Assembly (NCBI GenBank): GCA_001770935.1
Contig: MESI01000115.1
Location: 1-64,000 of the forward strand
Length of the DNA: 64,000 bases
Source: Burkholderiales bacterium RIFCSPLOWO2_12_FULL_61_40
GTDB taxonomy: Bacteria > Pseudomonadota > Gammaproteobacteria > Burkholderiales > Burkholderiaceae_C
Direction of reading: 5' to 3'
Translations under genes and position numbers: made by a program
Part shown: piece by piece, positions 10,190 through 19,255 of the stretch
Numbering within the stretch: position 1 is the first letter of the stretch
Layout: each line of letters begins with the position of its first letter
The notes under the pieces: generated by a model
The model's input: only the letters and a program-made list of their open reading frames with translations
Databases searched by the model: none
What the model was told of the DNA's origin: nothing

Positions 10190-10423
10190 ATGGCACGCGT
10201 ATGTCAAGTCACGGGCAAAGGCCCCATGGTCGGGAACAATGTTTCCCACGCCAACAACAAAACCAAGCGCCGGTTCCTGCCGAACCTGCAATACCGCCGT
10301 TTCTGGGTCGAGACTGAAAACCGTTGGGTTCGCCTGCGGATTTCCAACGCAGGTCTGCGTTTGATCGACAAAAAGGGTATTGATGTTGTGCTCGCAGATT
10401 TGCGCGCACGTGGCCAGGCATAA
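10190..10423 (+). CDS. rpmB: 50S ribosomal protein L28
   Basis: Small basic protein (77 residues) of the large ribosomal subunit. It begins [20 protein letters not shown] and carries the [10 protein letters not shown] segment diagnostic of L28. Only one cysteine is present, so it is the zinc-free form. GGAG lies upstream of ATG 10190. It is co-transcribed with rpmG, 11 bp downstream, behind a long leader. Confidence 0.97.
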   Translation: MARVCQVTGKGPMVGNNVSHANNKTKRRFLPNLQYRRFWVETENRWVRLRISNAGLRLIDKKGIDVVLADLRARGQA

Positions 10424-10434
10424 GGAGCAGAACC

Positions 10435-10605
10435 ATGGCAACCAAAGGCGGACGCGAAAAAATCAAGCTGGAATCCACAGCAGGTACTGGTCATTTCTAC
10501 ACGACCAGCAAGAACAAGAAAACCATGCCCGAGAAGATGTTGATCAAGAAATTTGATCCAAAAGCTCGCAAGCATGTGGACTACAAAGAGATGAAGCTGA
10601 AGTAA
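10435..10605 (+). CDS. rpmG: 50S ribosomal protein L33
   Basis: A 56-residue large-subunit protein, starting [20 protein letters not shown] and ending YKEMKLK. It has no cysteine at all, so it is the zinc-independent (C-minus) L33. AAGGAGC precedes the ATG. It is the second gene of rpmB-rpmG and is followed by a strong intrinsic terminator. Confidence 0.97.
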   Translation: MATKGGREKIKLESTAGTGHFYTTSKNKKTMPEKMLIKKFDPKARKHVDYKEMKLK

Positions 10606-10624
10606 TTCAGTTTCTTTGTGGAAC

Positions 10625-10653
10625 AAAAAAGCCCGCCCTGTGCGGGCTTTTTT
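10625..10653 (+). terminator. Rho-independent terminator of rpmB-rpmG
   Basis: Stem GCCCGC (10631-10636) with GCGGGC (10642-10647), loop CCTGT, followed by T6 and preceded by A6, so it could also work on the other strand. Confidence 0.9.
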
Positions 10654-10693
10654 ACGTCCTGAGTTTATGGATTGGGGGCACTTCTTTCGCCGA

Positions 10694-10783
10694 CAGCAGA
10701 GGTGGGTTGGGCGCTCTGCTTCGTGTCCTCCGCCCTTCGGGCTCCTCCTTTACCTACGCAGAACGCCCAACCCACCTCTGCTG
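10694..10783 (+). other. Long stem-loop A with conserved core
   Basis: A perfect 20-bp inverted repeat (10694-10713 with 10764-10783; arm CAGCAGAGGTGGGTTGGGCG) encloses about 50 nt. The core carries GTGTCCTCCGCCC, TTCG and GGGCTCCTCCTTTACCT. Element B nearby has the same core in the opposite orientation but different arms. There is no coding potential that I trust here. Confidence 0.75.
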
Positions 10784-10851
10784 CTGGAGTATTTGGAAGG
10801 GAGAAGGGAGAAGGAAGTTCACCACCGTGGGCACGCCAACCTTTCGCAAGA

Positions 10852-10933
10852 CCAGTCGGGCTGTGCGTTTTGCGCAGGTAAAGGAGGAGGCCGAAGGCCG
10901 GGGGACACGGAGCAAAACGCACAACCCGGCTGG
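10852..10933 (-). other. Long stem-loop B, inverted relative of stem-loop A
   Basis: Arms of 22 bp (10852-10873 with 10912-10933) differ at two positions. On the minus strand the core reads GTGTCCCCCGGCC-TTCG-GCCTCCTCCTTTACCT, closely matching element A. The arms are unrelated to those of A apart from the innermost CGCA/AACGC bases. The 417-bp gap between rpmG and the desaturase holds these two elements, two terminators and no gene I can support. Confidence 0.7.
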
Positions 10934-10972
10934 TCTGGAGCGCGCAAAAAAACCCCCAAGAACCGTGCGCAC

Positions 10973-11000
10973 AAAAAAAAGCCCGCTAAAAACGGGCTTT
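10973..11000 (-). terminator. Rho-independent terminator of the desaturase gene
   Basis: On the minus strand GCCCG-n7-CGGGC is followed by a run of eight Ts. It lies about 20-50 bp after the desaturase stop. Confidence 0.85.
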
Positions 11001-11022
11001 CTCGAAGGCGCAAAGGAACGAC

Positions 11023-12237
11023 CTAAACCCGCGCCGCCCGCAGCCTCATCGAAAACTCGCGCAGCGATGCAATGCCGCTTTCCTCCGCCCGGCGACACCA
11101 GGCCTGCAGGTCCAGCGCCAACTGCTCACGCGAGACATGGGTGTTGAGCCACATCTGGCGCAGCTCTTCGCGCATGGTCACCATCTTGTCCAGCACGGGC
11201 GAGGCTTGGCGTGCACGCGCCAGCGCAACAGCCACGGAGGCCGGGATTTTTTCTATATCGCGGTGCATCCAGCGTTTGGCCGCCTGGATCACCGCTCCAT
11301 CGGCGCTACGGGCTTTCATGGCCTCGAACTCGGTGCGCGCCGCCAGGCGCACACCTTTGGCATAAGCGGCCATGATTTCGTAGCGGTTGGCGATCAGCGC
11401 TTCCAGCGTTTTTTCATCCGCCACTGGACGAATCTCACCATAGGCAGTTTTGGGTGGGGTTTTTTTGACCCTGGCCAGACGCAGCGCCTGCATCAATCGG
11501 ATATACATCCAGCCCACATCGAATTCGTAGGATTTGACCGACAGCTTGGCCGAGGTCGGGTAGGTATGGTGGTTGTTGTGCAACTCCTCGCCCGCAATGA
11601 GGATGCCCCAGGGGGAGATGTTGGTGCTGGCGTCGGGCGCTTCAAAGTTGCGGTAGCCCCAGTAATGGGCCGCTCCGTTGATGATGCCAGCCGCCATCAC
11701 CGGGGTCCAGGCCATTTGCACCGCCCACACAGCCAGACCGGCCGCGCCGAACAAGGCCAGGTCAATCACCAGCATCAGGGCAATACCCGCGGTCGAAAAG
11801 CGGGCGTACAACTGGCGCTCCAGCCAGTCGTTGGGGGTGCCGTGGCCATACCGTGCCAGGGTGTCCTTGTTGGCCGCTTCGGCCCGGTACAACTCATACC
11901 CCTGCAACAGCACGGTCTGGATGCCGTACACATGGGGGCTGTGCGGGTCTTCGGCCTGCTCGCATTTGGCGTGGTGCTTGCGGTGGATGGAGGCCCACTC
12001 CTTGGTCACCTGCCCGGTGGTCAGCCACAACCAGAAACGGAAAAAATGCGAGGCAATGGGGTGCAAATCCAATGCCCGGTGCGCCTGGTGGCGGTGCAAG
12101 AACACCGTCACGCTGATCATGGTGATATGCGTCATGACCAAGGTGAACAGCACCATCTGCCACCAGTCCAGGTCCCAAACGCCATAGGCCAGCCACGCTA
12201 CGGTGGCATCCAATACCGATCCATCAGCTAACAACAT
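11023..12237 (-). CDS. Membrane fatty acid desaturase (acyl-CoA delta-9 type)
   Basis: Di-iron membrane desaturase that introduces a double bond into acyl chains. The three histidine clusters are visible: HRHQAHR, HRKHH and HNNHH, in the order and spacing of stearoyl-CoA/delta-9 desaturases. Hydrophobic spans lie before the first box and between the second and third. The protein has 404 residues, with a C-terminal extension beyond the usual domain. ATG 12237 was preferred over an upstream TTG because GGGAG lies about 8 nt before it. It has its own terminator, so it is probably monocistronic. A role in membrane fluidity is inferred. Confidence 0.9.
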   Translation of the reverse strand: MLLADGSVLDATVAWLAYGVWDLDWWQMVLFTLVMTHITMISVTVFLHRHQAHRALDLHPIASHFFRFWLWLTTGQVTKEWASIHRKHHAKCEQAEDPHSPHVYGIQTVLLQGYELYRAEAANKDTLARYGHGTPNDWLERQLYARFSTAGIALMLVIDLALFGAAGLAVWAVQMAWTPVMAAGIINGAAHYWGYRNFEAPDASTNISPWGILIAGEELHNNHHTYPTSAKLSVKSYEFDVGWMYIRLMQALRLARVKKTPPKTAYGEIRPVADEKTLEALIANRYEIMAAYAKGVRLAARTEFEAMKARSADGAVIQAAKRWMHRDIEKIPASVAVALARARQASPVLDKMVTMREELRQMWLNTHVSREQLALDLQAWCRRAEESGIASLREFSMRLRAARV

Positions 12238-12287
12238 ACGCAACGCACTCCCTCAACGCGCAGGACCCCGTCGGCCCACCCCAACAC

Positions 12288-13559
12288 TTACTTCTTTTGC
12301 CAAACTGCGGCAAAAAAACCATCCGTCGCATGCCGATGTGGCCACAAACGCAGGTACAGATGGCCGTCTTCCCCGCCGCTGCACAAGGTGGGGGCCTCCT
12401 GCACCTTGAGCCCGGTCAGGACCTCACCCACCGGCAAGGCCTCAAACTCGGGATTGGCCGCAGAGAAGGCTGCGGCAATCGCCTCGTTTTCTTGCGGCAA
12501 CACACTGCAGGTGGCGTACACCAGGCGTCCGCCCGACTTCACCAAACGTGCCGCGCTTTGCAAAATAGCGGCCTGCTTGACCGCCATTTCCTCCACCGAT
12601 TGCAGGGTTTGGCGCCATTTCAGGTCGGGGTTGCGGCGCAAGGTGCCCATGCCGGTACACGGCGCATCCACCAGCACGCGGTCGATCTTGCCTGTCAGGC
12701 GCTTGACCCGGTCATCGCGCTCATGGGCAATGGCCGCAGGGTGCACATTGGACAGTCCGCTGCGCGCCATGCGGGGCTTGAAAGAATCCAAACGGCCAGC
12801 CGAGGTGTCAAACGCATACAGGCGGCCGGTGCTGCGCATGGCAGCGCCTATGGCCAGGGTTTTGCCGCCGGCGCCGGCGCAAAAGTCCACCACCATTTCA
12901 CCGCGTTTGGCGTCCACCAGCATGGCCAGCAGTTGCGAGCCCTCGTCCTGCACTTCAAAGTCGCCCCGGGTGAAGGCTTCCATTTTGTTCAGGGCGGGTT
13001 TGCCCGCAATACGCAGGCCCCAGGGCGAATACGGTGTGGGCAGGGCTTTGATGCCGAGTTTGGCCAATTCTTTTTGCACATCGGCGCGTTTGGCCTTGAA
13101 GTCGTTGACCCGCAGGTCCAGCCCGGCCCCCTGGTTCATACCCTCCACCAGAGGCCAGAAGCCGTCTCCGACCTGGTCCTTGAGCGGCTGCACCAGCCAC
13201 TCGGGCAGGTTGTGGCGGTGGCGTTCCATCAGGTCCTTGGAGTCCACTTTTTCACACTGGTCCAGCCAGTTTTTCTCCTGGTCGGTCAGCGCGCTGCGCA
13301 GAAAGTCGCCGGGGCCATAAAAACCCAGGATCGCCAGGCGGCGCTCCTTGGGTCCGCTGCCCGAGGGCGCCAGGTGGTCAAACAGCAGTTTTTTCCGCAA
13401 CACGGTGTACACCGTTTCGGCCAGGGTAGCCCGCTCGCGCGGCCCCAGGCCGCGGTGGTCGCGGAAGAAACGCGACACAATAGCGTCGGCGGGATGGTCA
13501 AATTTGAGCGTGAGCCGGACCAACTCGGAACAGGCTTCTAAGAGAGCTTTTGGATGCAT
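12288..13559 (-). CDS. RsmB/NOP-family rRNA (cytosine-5) methyltransferase
   Basis: SAM-dependent RNA m5C methyltransferase of 423 residues. Visible motifs are the SAM-binding VVDFCAGAGGKTLAIGA, the catalytic-site DAPCTGMGTLRRNP with one cysteine, and the second catalytic motif YATCSVLPQEN. An N-terminal NusB-like/RsmF-like extension precedes the domain. The substrate is probably 16S rRNA, but RsmB and RsmF relatives are hard to separate by eye. ATG 13559 was chosen because homologues start near MHPKALLEACSEL. The start codon lies in the palindrome ATGCAT, and the divergent DUF1653 gene begins 15 bp away. Confidence 0.9.
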   Translation of the reverse strand: MHPKALLEACSELVRLTLKFDHPADAIVSRFFRDHRGLGPRERATLAETVYTVLRKKLLFDHLAPSGSGPKERRLAILGFYGPGDFLRSALTDQEKNWLDQCEKVDSKDLMERHRHNLPEWLVQPLKDQVGDGFWPLVEGMNQGAGLDLRVNDFKAKRADVQKELAKLGIKALPTPYSPWGLRIAGKPALNKMEAFTRGDFEVQDEGSQLLAMLVDAKRGEMVVDFCAGAGGKTLAIGAAMRSTGRLYAFDTSAGRLDSFKPRMARSGLSNVHPAAIAHERDDRVKRLTGKIDRVLVDAPCTGMGTLRRNPDLKWRQTLQSVEEMAVKQAAILQSAARLVKSGGRLVYATCSVLPQENEAIAAAFSAANPEFEALPVGEVLTGLKVQEAPTLCSGGEDGHLYLRLWPHRHATDGFFAAVWQKK

Positions 13560-13574
13560 AACCAGGATTGTCCC

Positions 13575-13826
13575 ATGAGTGATGAAAAACTTCCCCCACT
13601 GATCACCACGCCCCCTGGCTTGTACCGCCATTACAAGGGCAATCTGTACGAGGTGCTGGGCACTGCGCGCCACAGCGAAACCCTGGAACCTATGACGCTG
13701 TACAGAAAATTGGAATCTGACCCCAATTCAGATCTGTGGGTCCGGCCTATGGTCATGTTTGAAGAGACGGTGCTGGTGGATGGCATCCAACAGCCCCGCT
13801 TCGTCAAGGTTAGCCATCAAAAGTAG
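13575..13826 (+). CDS. DUF1653 domain protein
   Basis: A small protein (83 residues from MSDEK) that is almost entirely the DUF1653 domain: PGLYRHYKGNLYEVLG, then ETLEPMTLYRKL and WVRPMVMFEE. The biochemical function is unknown; the fold is SH3-like in my recollection. AGGA sits about 8 nt before ATG 13575. An in-frame ATG at 13554 inside the ATGCAT palindrome is an alternative start. It is divergent from the rRNA methyltransferase with almost no intergenic space. The stop codon lies at the edge of an R2 repeat. Confidence 0.85.
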   Translation: MSDEKLPPLITTPPGLYRHYKGNLYEVLGTARHSETLEPMTLYRKLESDPNSDLWVRPMVMFEETVLVDGIQQPRFVKVSHQK

Positions 13827-13873
13827 CCTTTCCGCTTGCAGACAGTGCGTAAGCAGCTATAAGTTCGATAGCA
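13824..13873 (-). repeat. R2 interspersed repeat, copy 3
   Basis: On the minus strand TTTGCTATCGAACTTATAGC is followed by TGCTTACGCACTGTCTGCAA and GCGGAAAGGCTA. It lies immediately after the DUF1653 stop codon. Confidence 0.75.
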
Positions 13874-13940
13874 AAATACGGTAAGGACGCGCCATTCAGG
13901 GCCAATCAGCAACGCGCTGAGCGGGTGAGCCTGAGCAGCG

Positions 13941-14891
13941 TCACTGCAGCGGAATGCGGGCCTTGTTCTGGGCCAGCCAGGCGTCAAAAGACTGCAGCGC
14001 GGGGTTCAGGGTGCGCGAGGTTTCGACATTGCGCATGCCGCAAAAATCGCGCTCAAAATCGCAGAAAAACTGGAACATATTGCCCAGGTCTTCGGCCCCC
14101 TGCATCCCCGAGCTGCGGTAGGCCTGCGGACTCACGGGCTGGTAACGCACCTCTTGCCCCAAGGCCAAGGACATCGCATCGGCCATCTCCTGTCCGGTCA
14201 GGTGCGCTCCCGCAATACCGACGTTTTTGCCGATGTACTTGCTGCCCTTCTTGAAGATGCCGTAGGCACATTTGCCGATGTCTTCCGCGGCGATGCCGGG
14301 CATCTTCTTGTCGCCCAAGGGAAGCGAGAACACCATTCTGCCATCGGCCCCTCTCTTGGGCCCCATGCCGAAATGGATCAGGTTGTCCCAATAAAAAGAC
14401 GGGTACAGGAAAGTGGTGGGAACACCCTGCTCGGTGAAGAACTTGTTGGACTCGCCCTTGGCATCGAAATGCGGTACCTTGTACCCCCCCGTCAAGGTGG
14501 GCATGCGTTTGTCGGTAAGCGGAATCCACTGCCGGGTGTCTTCCAGCGTGGACCAGATGACATGTTTGAGCCCCGCTGTTTTGGCCGCAGAAGCCATGTG
14601 CTGGGCTTGCGCCTTTTCCTTCGCTGGCGAGAGATGCTCCCAGAAAAAGGTCACACAGTAGGCACCATGCACCCCTTTGAATGCCTTGGCCAGACTTGCC
14701 TCGTCGTCAATATCGGCCCGCACCACCTCCGCGCCCAAGTCGGCAAGCGCCTGGGCTTTCTCGGATCGGGGATTTCTGGTGAGCGCCCGCACGGCAAACC
14801 CACCACTGGAATCTTTCAAAATCGCACGGACCAACCCACCGCCTTGCGCCCCGGTGGCGCCCACCACTGCAATCGTCTTGTGCTCAGTCAT
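13941..14891 (-). CDS. NmrA-like NAD(P)-binding protein
   Basis: Atypical short-chain dehydrogenase fold of 316 residues. The N-terminal Rossmann motif VVGATGAQGGGLVRAIL and the segment VRALTRNPRSEKAQALADLGAEVVRADIDD are typical of the NmrA/HSCARG group, which sense NADPH or act as reductases. The catalytic Tyr-x-x-x-Lys is not obvious. ATG 14891 has AGGAGA at ideal spacing, so upstream in-frame starts were ignored. It is solitary and flanked by an R2 repeat on its 3' side. The physiological role cannot be assigned. Confidence 0.85.
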   Translation of the reverse strand: MTEHKTIAVVGATGAQGGGLVRAILKDSSGGFAVRALTRNPRSEKAQALADLGAEVVRADIDDEASLAKAFKGVHGAYCVTFFWEHLSPAKEKAQAQHMASAAKTAGLKHVIWSTLEDTRQWIPLTDKRMPTLTGGYKVPHFDAKGESNKFFTEQGVPTTFLYPSFYWDNLIHFGMGPKRGADGRMVFSLPLGDKKMPGIAAEDIGKCAYGIFKKGSKYIGKNVGIAGAHLTGQEMADAMSLALGQEVRYQPVSPQAYRSSGMQGAEDLGNMFQFFCDFERDFCGMRNVETSRTLNPALQSFDAWLAQNKARIPLQ

Positions 14892-15056
14892 GACAACTCT
14901 CCTTTTAAATGAAACCAACCAACGTTGAATTTCATTGAACAGCGCAAGCGCCTGAAACGCTTGAGAATTGTCAACAACCCACGGGCCACATGCCGTAGCG
15001 CTCAGACGGCAGCGCCACTGACCAATTCAAGGACGGGAAAAAAAGGGAAATCTGTG

Positions 15057-15500
15057 CTACCGCCGGTGATCGCGGCCATGGTGATCCCTGCGATCATCAC
15101 GGTCGTCACGGTCATGCCGCCGTCCATCGCGACGCCCTTCGCGCCGCCCCTCACGCCAGCGCTCGCGCTCATGTTCATAACGCTCCCTCACCCACTGCTC
15201 CTGGACAAAATACACCGGCTGATTGCATGCGTTGTAGCGCGCGCAGTGCTTCGCCCAATGTTTTTGGTGCCCGGGCGGCACATAGAGGTAAATGGGCCGA
15301 CGGTAAGCCGCCAGCGGCACGGGCGTCACGACAATGGGTTGCGGATACACCAACACAGGCTCCGGGTAGTTTCCAATGTCGATACGGCCATAAACACCAG
15401 GCTGGTGGATGCCAATCGAAATGCCCACACGGGCTTGCCCCCATGCGCCGCTGCTTCCAAGCACACAGGCCAGCAGCGTTACAGCAGTCAATTTTTTCAT
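15057..15500 (-). CDS. Secreted hypothetical protein with Arg/Asp/His-rich tail
   Basis: 147 residues. A clear signal peptide MKKLTAVTLLACVLGSSGAWG ends near residue 21-23. The middle is Pro/Tyr/Val-rich (PEPVLVYPQPIVVTPVPLAA, then RRPIYLYVPPGHQKHWAKHC). From about residue 110 the tail is almost only R, E, D, H and G in a repetitive pattern. I recognise no enzyme motif. It is probably a periplasmic or envelope protein. GGGAGA precedes ATG 15500. It is divergent from the efflux operon across 181 bp, where I see no clear site. Confidence 0.75.
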   Translation of the reverse strand: MKKLTAVTLLACVLGSSGAWGQARVGISIGIHQPGVYGRIDIGNYPEPVLVYPQPIVVTPVPLAAYRRPIYLYVPPGHQKHWAKHCARYNACNQPVYFVQEQWVRERYEHERERWREGRREGRRDGRRHDRDDRDDRRDHHGRDHRR

Positions 15501-15681
15501 CGCGGTCTCCCAAAGTGAACCCATTTCCGCAACGCCGCAAGGCCAGGATGGGCTGACCTTGAAAATGTAAAAATTTGTACTCGGCATCGGCAGCTTTACA
15601 CGTCTTCACGCAAAAGACATTTTTGTTGCAATTGACTCTGCACAATGCACCTACCCCTCTGCGCTTTACAGTCAAAAAAAC

Positions 15682-17124
15682 ATGGCACTCACCCGGTCAC
15701 CACCCAGCCCGTCCCGGCAATTGACGTGCGGTCGGCCGCGTGCCACAGCCATCACCATCGCCTTGTCCGTGCTCCTGGGCGGCTGCGCATCTTGGCAGCC
15801 CACGGCGACTGCCGAACCCGGCCTGCCCATCCCGCCCACCTGGTCGGAATCTGGCGTGCCCACGCCCGGCGCGCTGGTTGCAACCCCGAGTTCGCTGGCG
15901 CAGTGGTGGCACCACTTCAACGACCCGCTGCTCACCACCCTGGTCACGCAGGCGCTGCAAGCCAACACCAGCGTGCGCACGGCCCAGGCGGCACTGCAGC
16001 AATCGCGTGCACTGCGCGATGCCAAGGGTGCCGCGCTGCTGCCCGGCGTAAAAGCCTCCACCTCGGCCCAGCGCAACCAGACCGACGCCCGCGACGCCAC
16101 CACCAGTTTCCGCGTGGGTCTGGACGCCAGTTGGGAGCCCGACGTGTTTGGCGGCCAGCGCAATGCGCGGGACGCCACCGAAGCCGATGCGCAGGCCGCG
16201 CAGGCCGCGCTGGGGGACGTGCAGGTGTCCATCGCCGCCGAAGTGGCGCTGGCCTACATCCAGTTGCGCGGCCAGCAAAACCAGTGGCACATCGCCCGCA
16301 CCAACCTGGCCAGCCAGCAAGAAACCCTGCAAATCACCGACTGGCGCACCCAGGCGGGCCTGGCCACCGCGCTGGAGGTGGAGCAAGCCCGCGCCGCCAG
16401 CGAACAAACCGGCGCCCAGCTTCCCGTTCTGCACGCCAATATCGCCAAGACCCGGCACAGCCTGGCCGTGCTGACCGGCCAGTCCCCCGGGGCGCTGGAG
16501 GCGCTGCTGGCGCCCATGGCGGCCATTCCGCAAGCCGCGCACGACTTGGCACTGAGCATTCCCGCGCAAACCCTGCGCCAGCGTCCCGATGTGCGTGCCG
16601 CCGAGCACCGCATCAGCGCCGCGCTGGCCCGCGTGTCGGCGGCGGACGCGGCGCGTTACCCCAGTTTTTCCATCAGCGGCTCGCTCGGCCTGAGCGCCCT
16701 GACGCTGGGGGCCCTGACCAACGGTGCCTCCGTGCTGAACGCCTTGCTGGCCAGCATTTCCGTGCCGCTGTTCGACGGTGGCGCGGGCATCGCCCAGGTG
16801 CAGGCCCAGGAAGCCGGGCTGGAGCAGGCCCGCGTGGGCTACCAGGCGGCGGTGCTCAGCGCCTTGAAAGACGTGGAAGACGCGCTAGTCGCCCTTGCCG
16901 GTGACCGCGCCCGCCTGCTGCGCCTGCAAAACGCCGCCGATGCCGCCGCCAACGCCGCCCTGCTGGCCCAGCAACGCTACGCCAGCGGACTGATCGACTT
17001 CCAGACGGTGCTGCAAACCCAGCGCACGCTGCTCACCGCACAAGACAACGTGGCCAGCAGCCAAGCCGACATCAGTGCCGACCATGTGCGCCTGTACAAG
17101 GCCCTGGGCGGCGGCTGGTATTGA
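15682..17124 (+). CDS. Outer-membrane factor lipoprotein of a tripartite efflux pump (NodT/OprM type)
   Basis: TolC-like trimeric channel subunit, 480 residues. The signal peptide ends in a lipobox LLGGC with the acylated cysteine at residue 35. Two OEP repeats follow, with coiled-coil alanine-rich stretches and the family feature LRQRPDVRAAEHRISAA. It is the first gene of a four-gene operon and ends 39 bp before the adaptor gene. With the MacA- and MacB-like partners it would form a complete envelope-spanning exporter. The substrate is not deducible; macrolides, peptides or siderophores are known for relatives. Confidence 0.93.
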   Translation: MALTRSPPSPSRQLTCGRPRATAITIALSVLLGGCASWQPTATAEPGLPIPPTWSESGVPTPGALVATPSSLAQWWHHFNDPLLTTLVTQALQANTSVRTAQAALQQSRALRDAKGAALLPGVKASTSAQRNQTDARDATTSFRVGLDASWEPDVFGGQRNARDATEADAQAAQAALGDVQVSIAAEVALAYIQLRGQQNQWHIARTNLASQQETLQITDWRTQAGLATALEVEQARAASEQTGAQLPVLHANIAKTRHSLAVLTGQSPGALEALLAPMAAIPQAAHDLALSIPAQTLRQRPDVRAAEHRISAALARVSAADAARYPSFSISGSLGLSALTLGALTNGASVLNALLASISVPLFDGGAGIAQVQAQEAGLEQARVGYQAAVLSALKDVEDALVALAGDRARLLRLQNAADAAANAALLAQQRYASGLIDFQTVLQTQRTLLTAQDNVASSQADISADHVRLYKALGGGWY

Positions 17125-17163
17125 ACCCCTAGCGAAGCCTTCGAAGAACCCTCGGACCCCACC

Positions 17164-18501
17164 ATGACCACGCCAGACACCACCCTCCCCTCCATGTCCA
17201 CCACCGAGGTGCAAACCCTGCTGAACGAAGCGCCCTCTGCGGTCTGGTGGCGCCGCCCCATGGTCTGGATTGCGCTGGCCCTGGTGCTGCTGGCGGGCGC
17301 AGGCCTGTATTTCTGGCAAGCCCACGCCCAGCGCAATGCGGCGCCGGTGTTTGTCACCGAACCCGTGAATCTGGGCAAGCTGACCCTGAGCGTGGCCGCC
17401 AACGGCACGCTGCAGCCCACCCGCTCGGTGAACATCGGCAGCGAGCTGTCGGGCACCGTGCTGCGCGTGCTGGTGGACGTGAATGACCGCGTGAAAAAAG
17501 GCCAGGTGCTGGTGGAGCTGGACACTGCCAAGCTCAGCGACCAGGTGACCCGCTCACGCGCCGCGCTGAACGCGGCCACCGCCCAAGTGGCCCAGGCCCA
17601 GGCCACCGTGCGCGAAGCGCGCAGCAACCTGGCGCGCCTGGAAGAGGTGGCGCGCCTCTCGGGCGGCAAAGTGCAGTCCAAGGCCGAGCTGGACACAGGC
17701 CGAGCCACGCTGGAGCGCGCCCTGGCGCAGGAAACCAGTGCCCAGGCCGACGTGGTGCAAGCCCGCGCCACGGCGTCCACCGATGCAACCAACCTGTCCA
17801 AGGCCTCCATCCGCTCCTCTATTGACGGCGTGGTGCTGACGCGCACGGTGGACCCCGGCAACGCCGTGGCCGCCTCGCTGCAGGCCGTTACCCTGTTCAC
17901 CATTGCCGAGGATTTAAGCAAGCTGCGGCTGCAGGTGAATGTGGACGAGGCCGATGTGGGCGCCGTCGCCGTGGGGCAAAAGGCCAGCTTCACCGTCAGC
18001 GCCTACCCGTCCCGCAAATACCCGGCCACGGTGACCCGCGTGGCCTTTGGCTCCACCACCACCGACAACGTGGTGACCTACATCACCCACCTGGACGTGG
18101 ACAACGCCGACCTGAGCCTGCGCCCCGGCATGACGGCCTCCAGCAGCATCACCTCCACCGAGCGCCAGGGCGTGCTGCTGGTGCCCAACACCGCACTGCG
18201 CTTCACCCCCGCCGTGACCGGCGGCGAACCGGGCACCGCCAAAAGCAGCGGCGGCATTGTCTCCAGCCTGCTGCCCCGCATGCCCAGAGGCAATGCACGC
18301 AGGGCCGGGGGCGGCAATGGCGGCGAAGGCGCCGCAGGCGGCACCGCCCGCCAGGTCTGGGTGCTGCGGGACGGCGCACCGGTGGCCGTGGCCGTGCGCA
18401 CCGGCATCAGCGACGGGCGCATGACCGAAGTCACCGGCGGAGATTTGCAGGTGGGCATGCAGGTCATCACCGACCAGCGCAGTGCAGGCAGCGCCCCATG
18501 A
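17164..18501 (+). CDS. macA: MacA-like periplasmic adaptor subunit
   Basis: Membrane-fusion protein of 445 residues. One transmembrane anchor (about 34-53) is followed by a biotinyl-lipoyl-like segment (LSGTVLRVLVDVNDRVKKGQVLVELD), an alpha-hairpin of about 100 residues, and beta-barrel and membrane-proximal domains. A Gly/Arg-rich insertion (near 355-395) sits before the last strand. It overlaps the next gene by 4 bp (ATGA), so translation is probably coupled. It links the inner-membrane ABC pair to the outer-membrane channel encoded upstream. Confidence 0.92.
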   Translation: MTTPDTTLPSMSTTEVQTLLNEAPSAVWWRRPMVWIALALVLLAGAGLYFWQAHAQRNAAPVFVTEPVNLGKLTLSVAANGTLQPTRSVNIGSELSGTVLRVLVDVNDRVKKGQVLVELDTAKLSDQVTRSRAALNAATAQVAQAQATVREARSNLARLEEVARLSGGKVQSKAELDTGRATLERALAQETSAQADVVQARATASTDATNLSKASIRSSIDGVVLTRTVDPGNAVAASLQAVTLFTIAEDLSKLRLQVNVDEADVGAVAVGQKASFTVSAYPSRKYPATVTRVAFGSTTTDNVVTYITHLDVDNADLSLRPGMTASSSITSTERQGVLLVPNTALRFTPAVTGGEPGTAKSSGGIVSSLLPRMPRGNARRAGGGNGGEGAAGGTARQVWVLRDGAPVAVAVRTGISDGRMTEVTGGDLQVGMQVITDQRSAGSAP

Positions 18502-19255
18502 GCAACGCCCCCGGAACTCCCGCCCTGATCGCGCTGCAGCAGGTGACCAAAACCTATGGCCAGGGGGCCACGGCCTTGCAGGCGCTCAAAGGGGTGGACC
18601 TGCGCATCGCGGCCGGGGACTTTGTGGCCATCATGGGCCCCAGCGGCTCGGGCAAGTCCACCGCCATGAACATGCTGGGCTGCCTGGACACCCCCACCAC
18701 GGGCGAATACCTGTTCCAGGGCGTGCATGTCGAAACCCTGTCGCGCGACCAGCGGGCACGGCTGCGCCGGAACTTTCTGGGCTTTGTGTTCCAGGGCTTC
18801 AACCTGCTGGCGCGCACCTCGGCCCAGGAAAACGTGGAGCTGCCCCTGCTGTACCGCGGCGAGTCGGCCAAGGCCCGCCACGCGGCGGCGGCCCGCGCGC
18901 TGGCCCAGGTGGGTCTGGCGGGCTGGGAGCACCACACGCCCGCCGAACTCTCGGGCGGGCAACAGCAGCGCGTGGCCATTGCCCGCGCCATCGTCACCGA
19001 GCCCGCCGTGCTGCTGGCCGACGAGCCCACCGGCAACCTGGACACCCAGCGCAGCCACGAAATCATGGACCTGCTGTGGGCGCTGAATGTGGACCACGGC
19101 ATTACCGTGCTGATGGTCACGCACGAGGCCGACATGGCCGCCTATGCCAAGCGCATCGTGCGTTTTGTGGACGGGGTGGTGGCAAGTGACGTACCCAACC
19201 CCCATCCTGCCGGGCGCCAGACTCCCGCAGAGGTGATGCCCGCAGAGGCCGCGTG

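Noticed and set aside
10616..11147. Several overlapping frames of 60-146 codons between rpmG and the desaturase
   Set aside because: They cross two large stem-loops and two terminators, have no domain and contradict each other; treated as non-coding.
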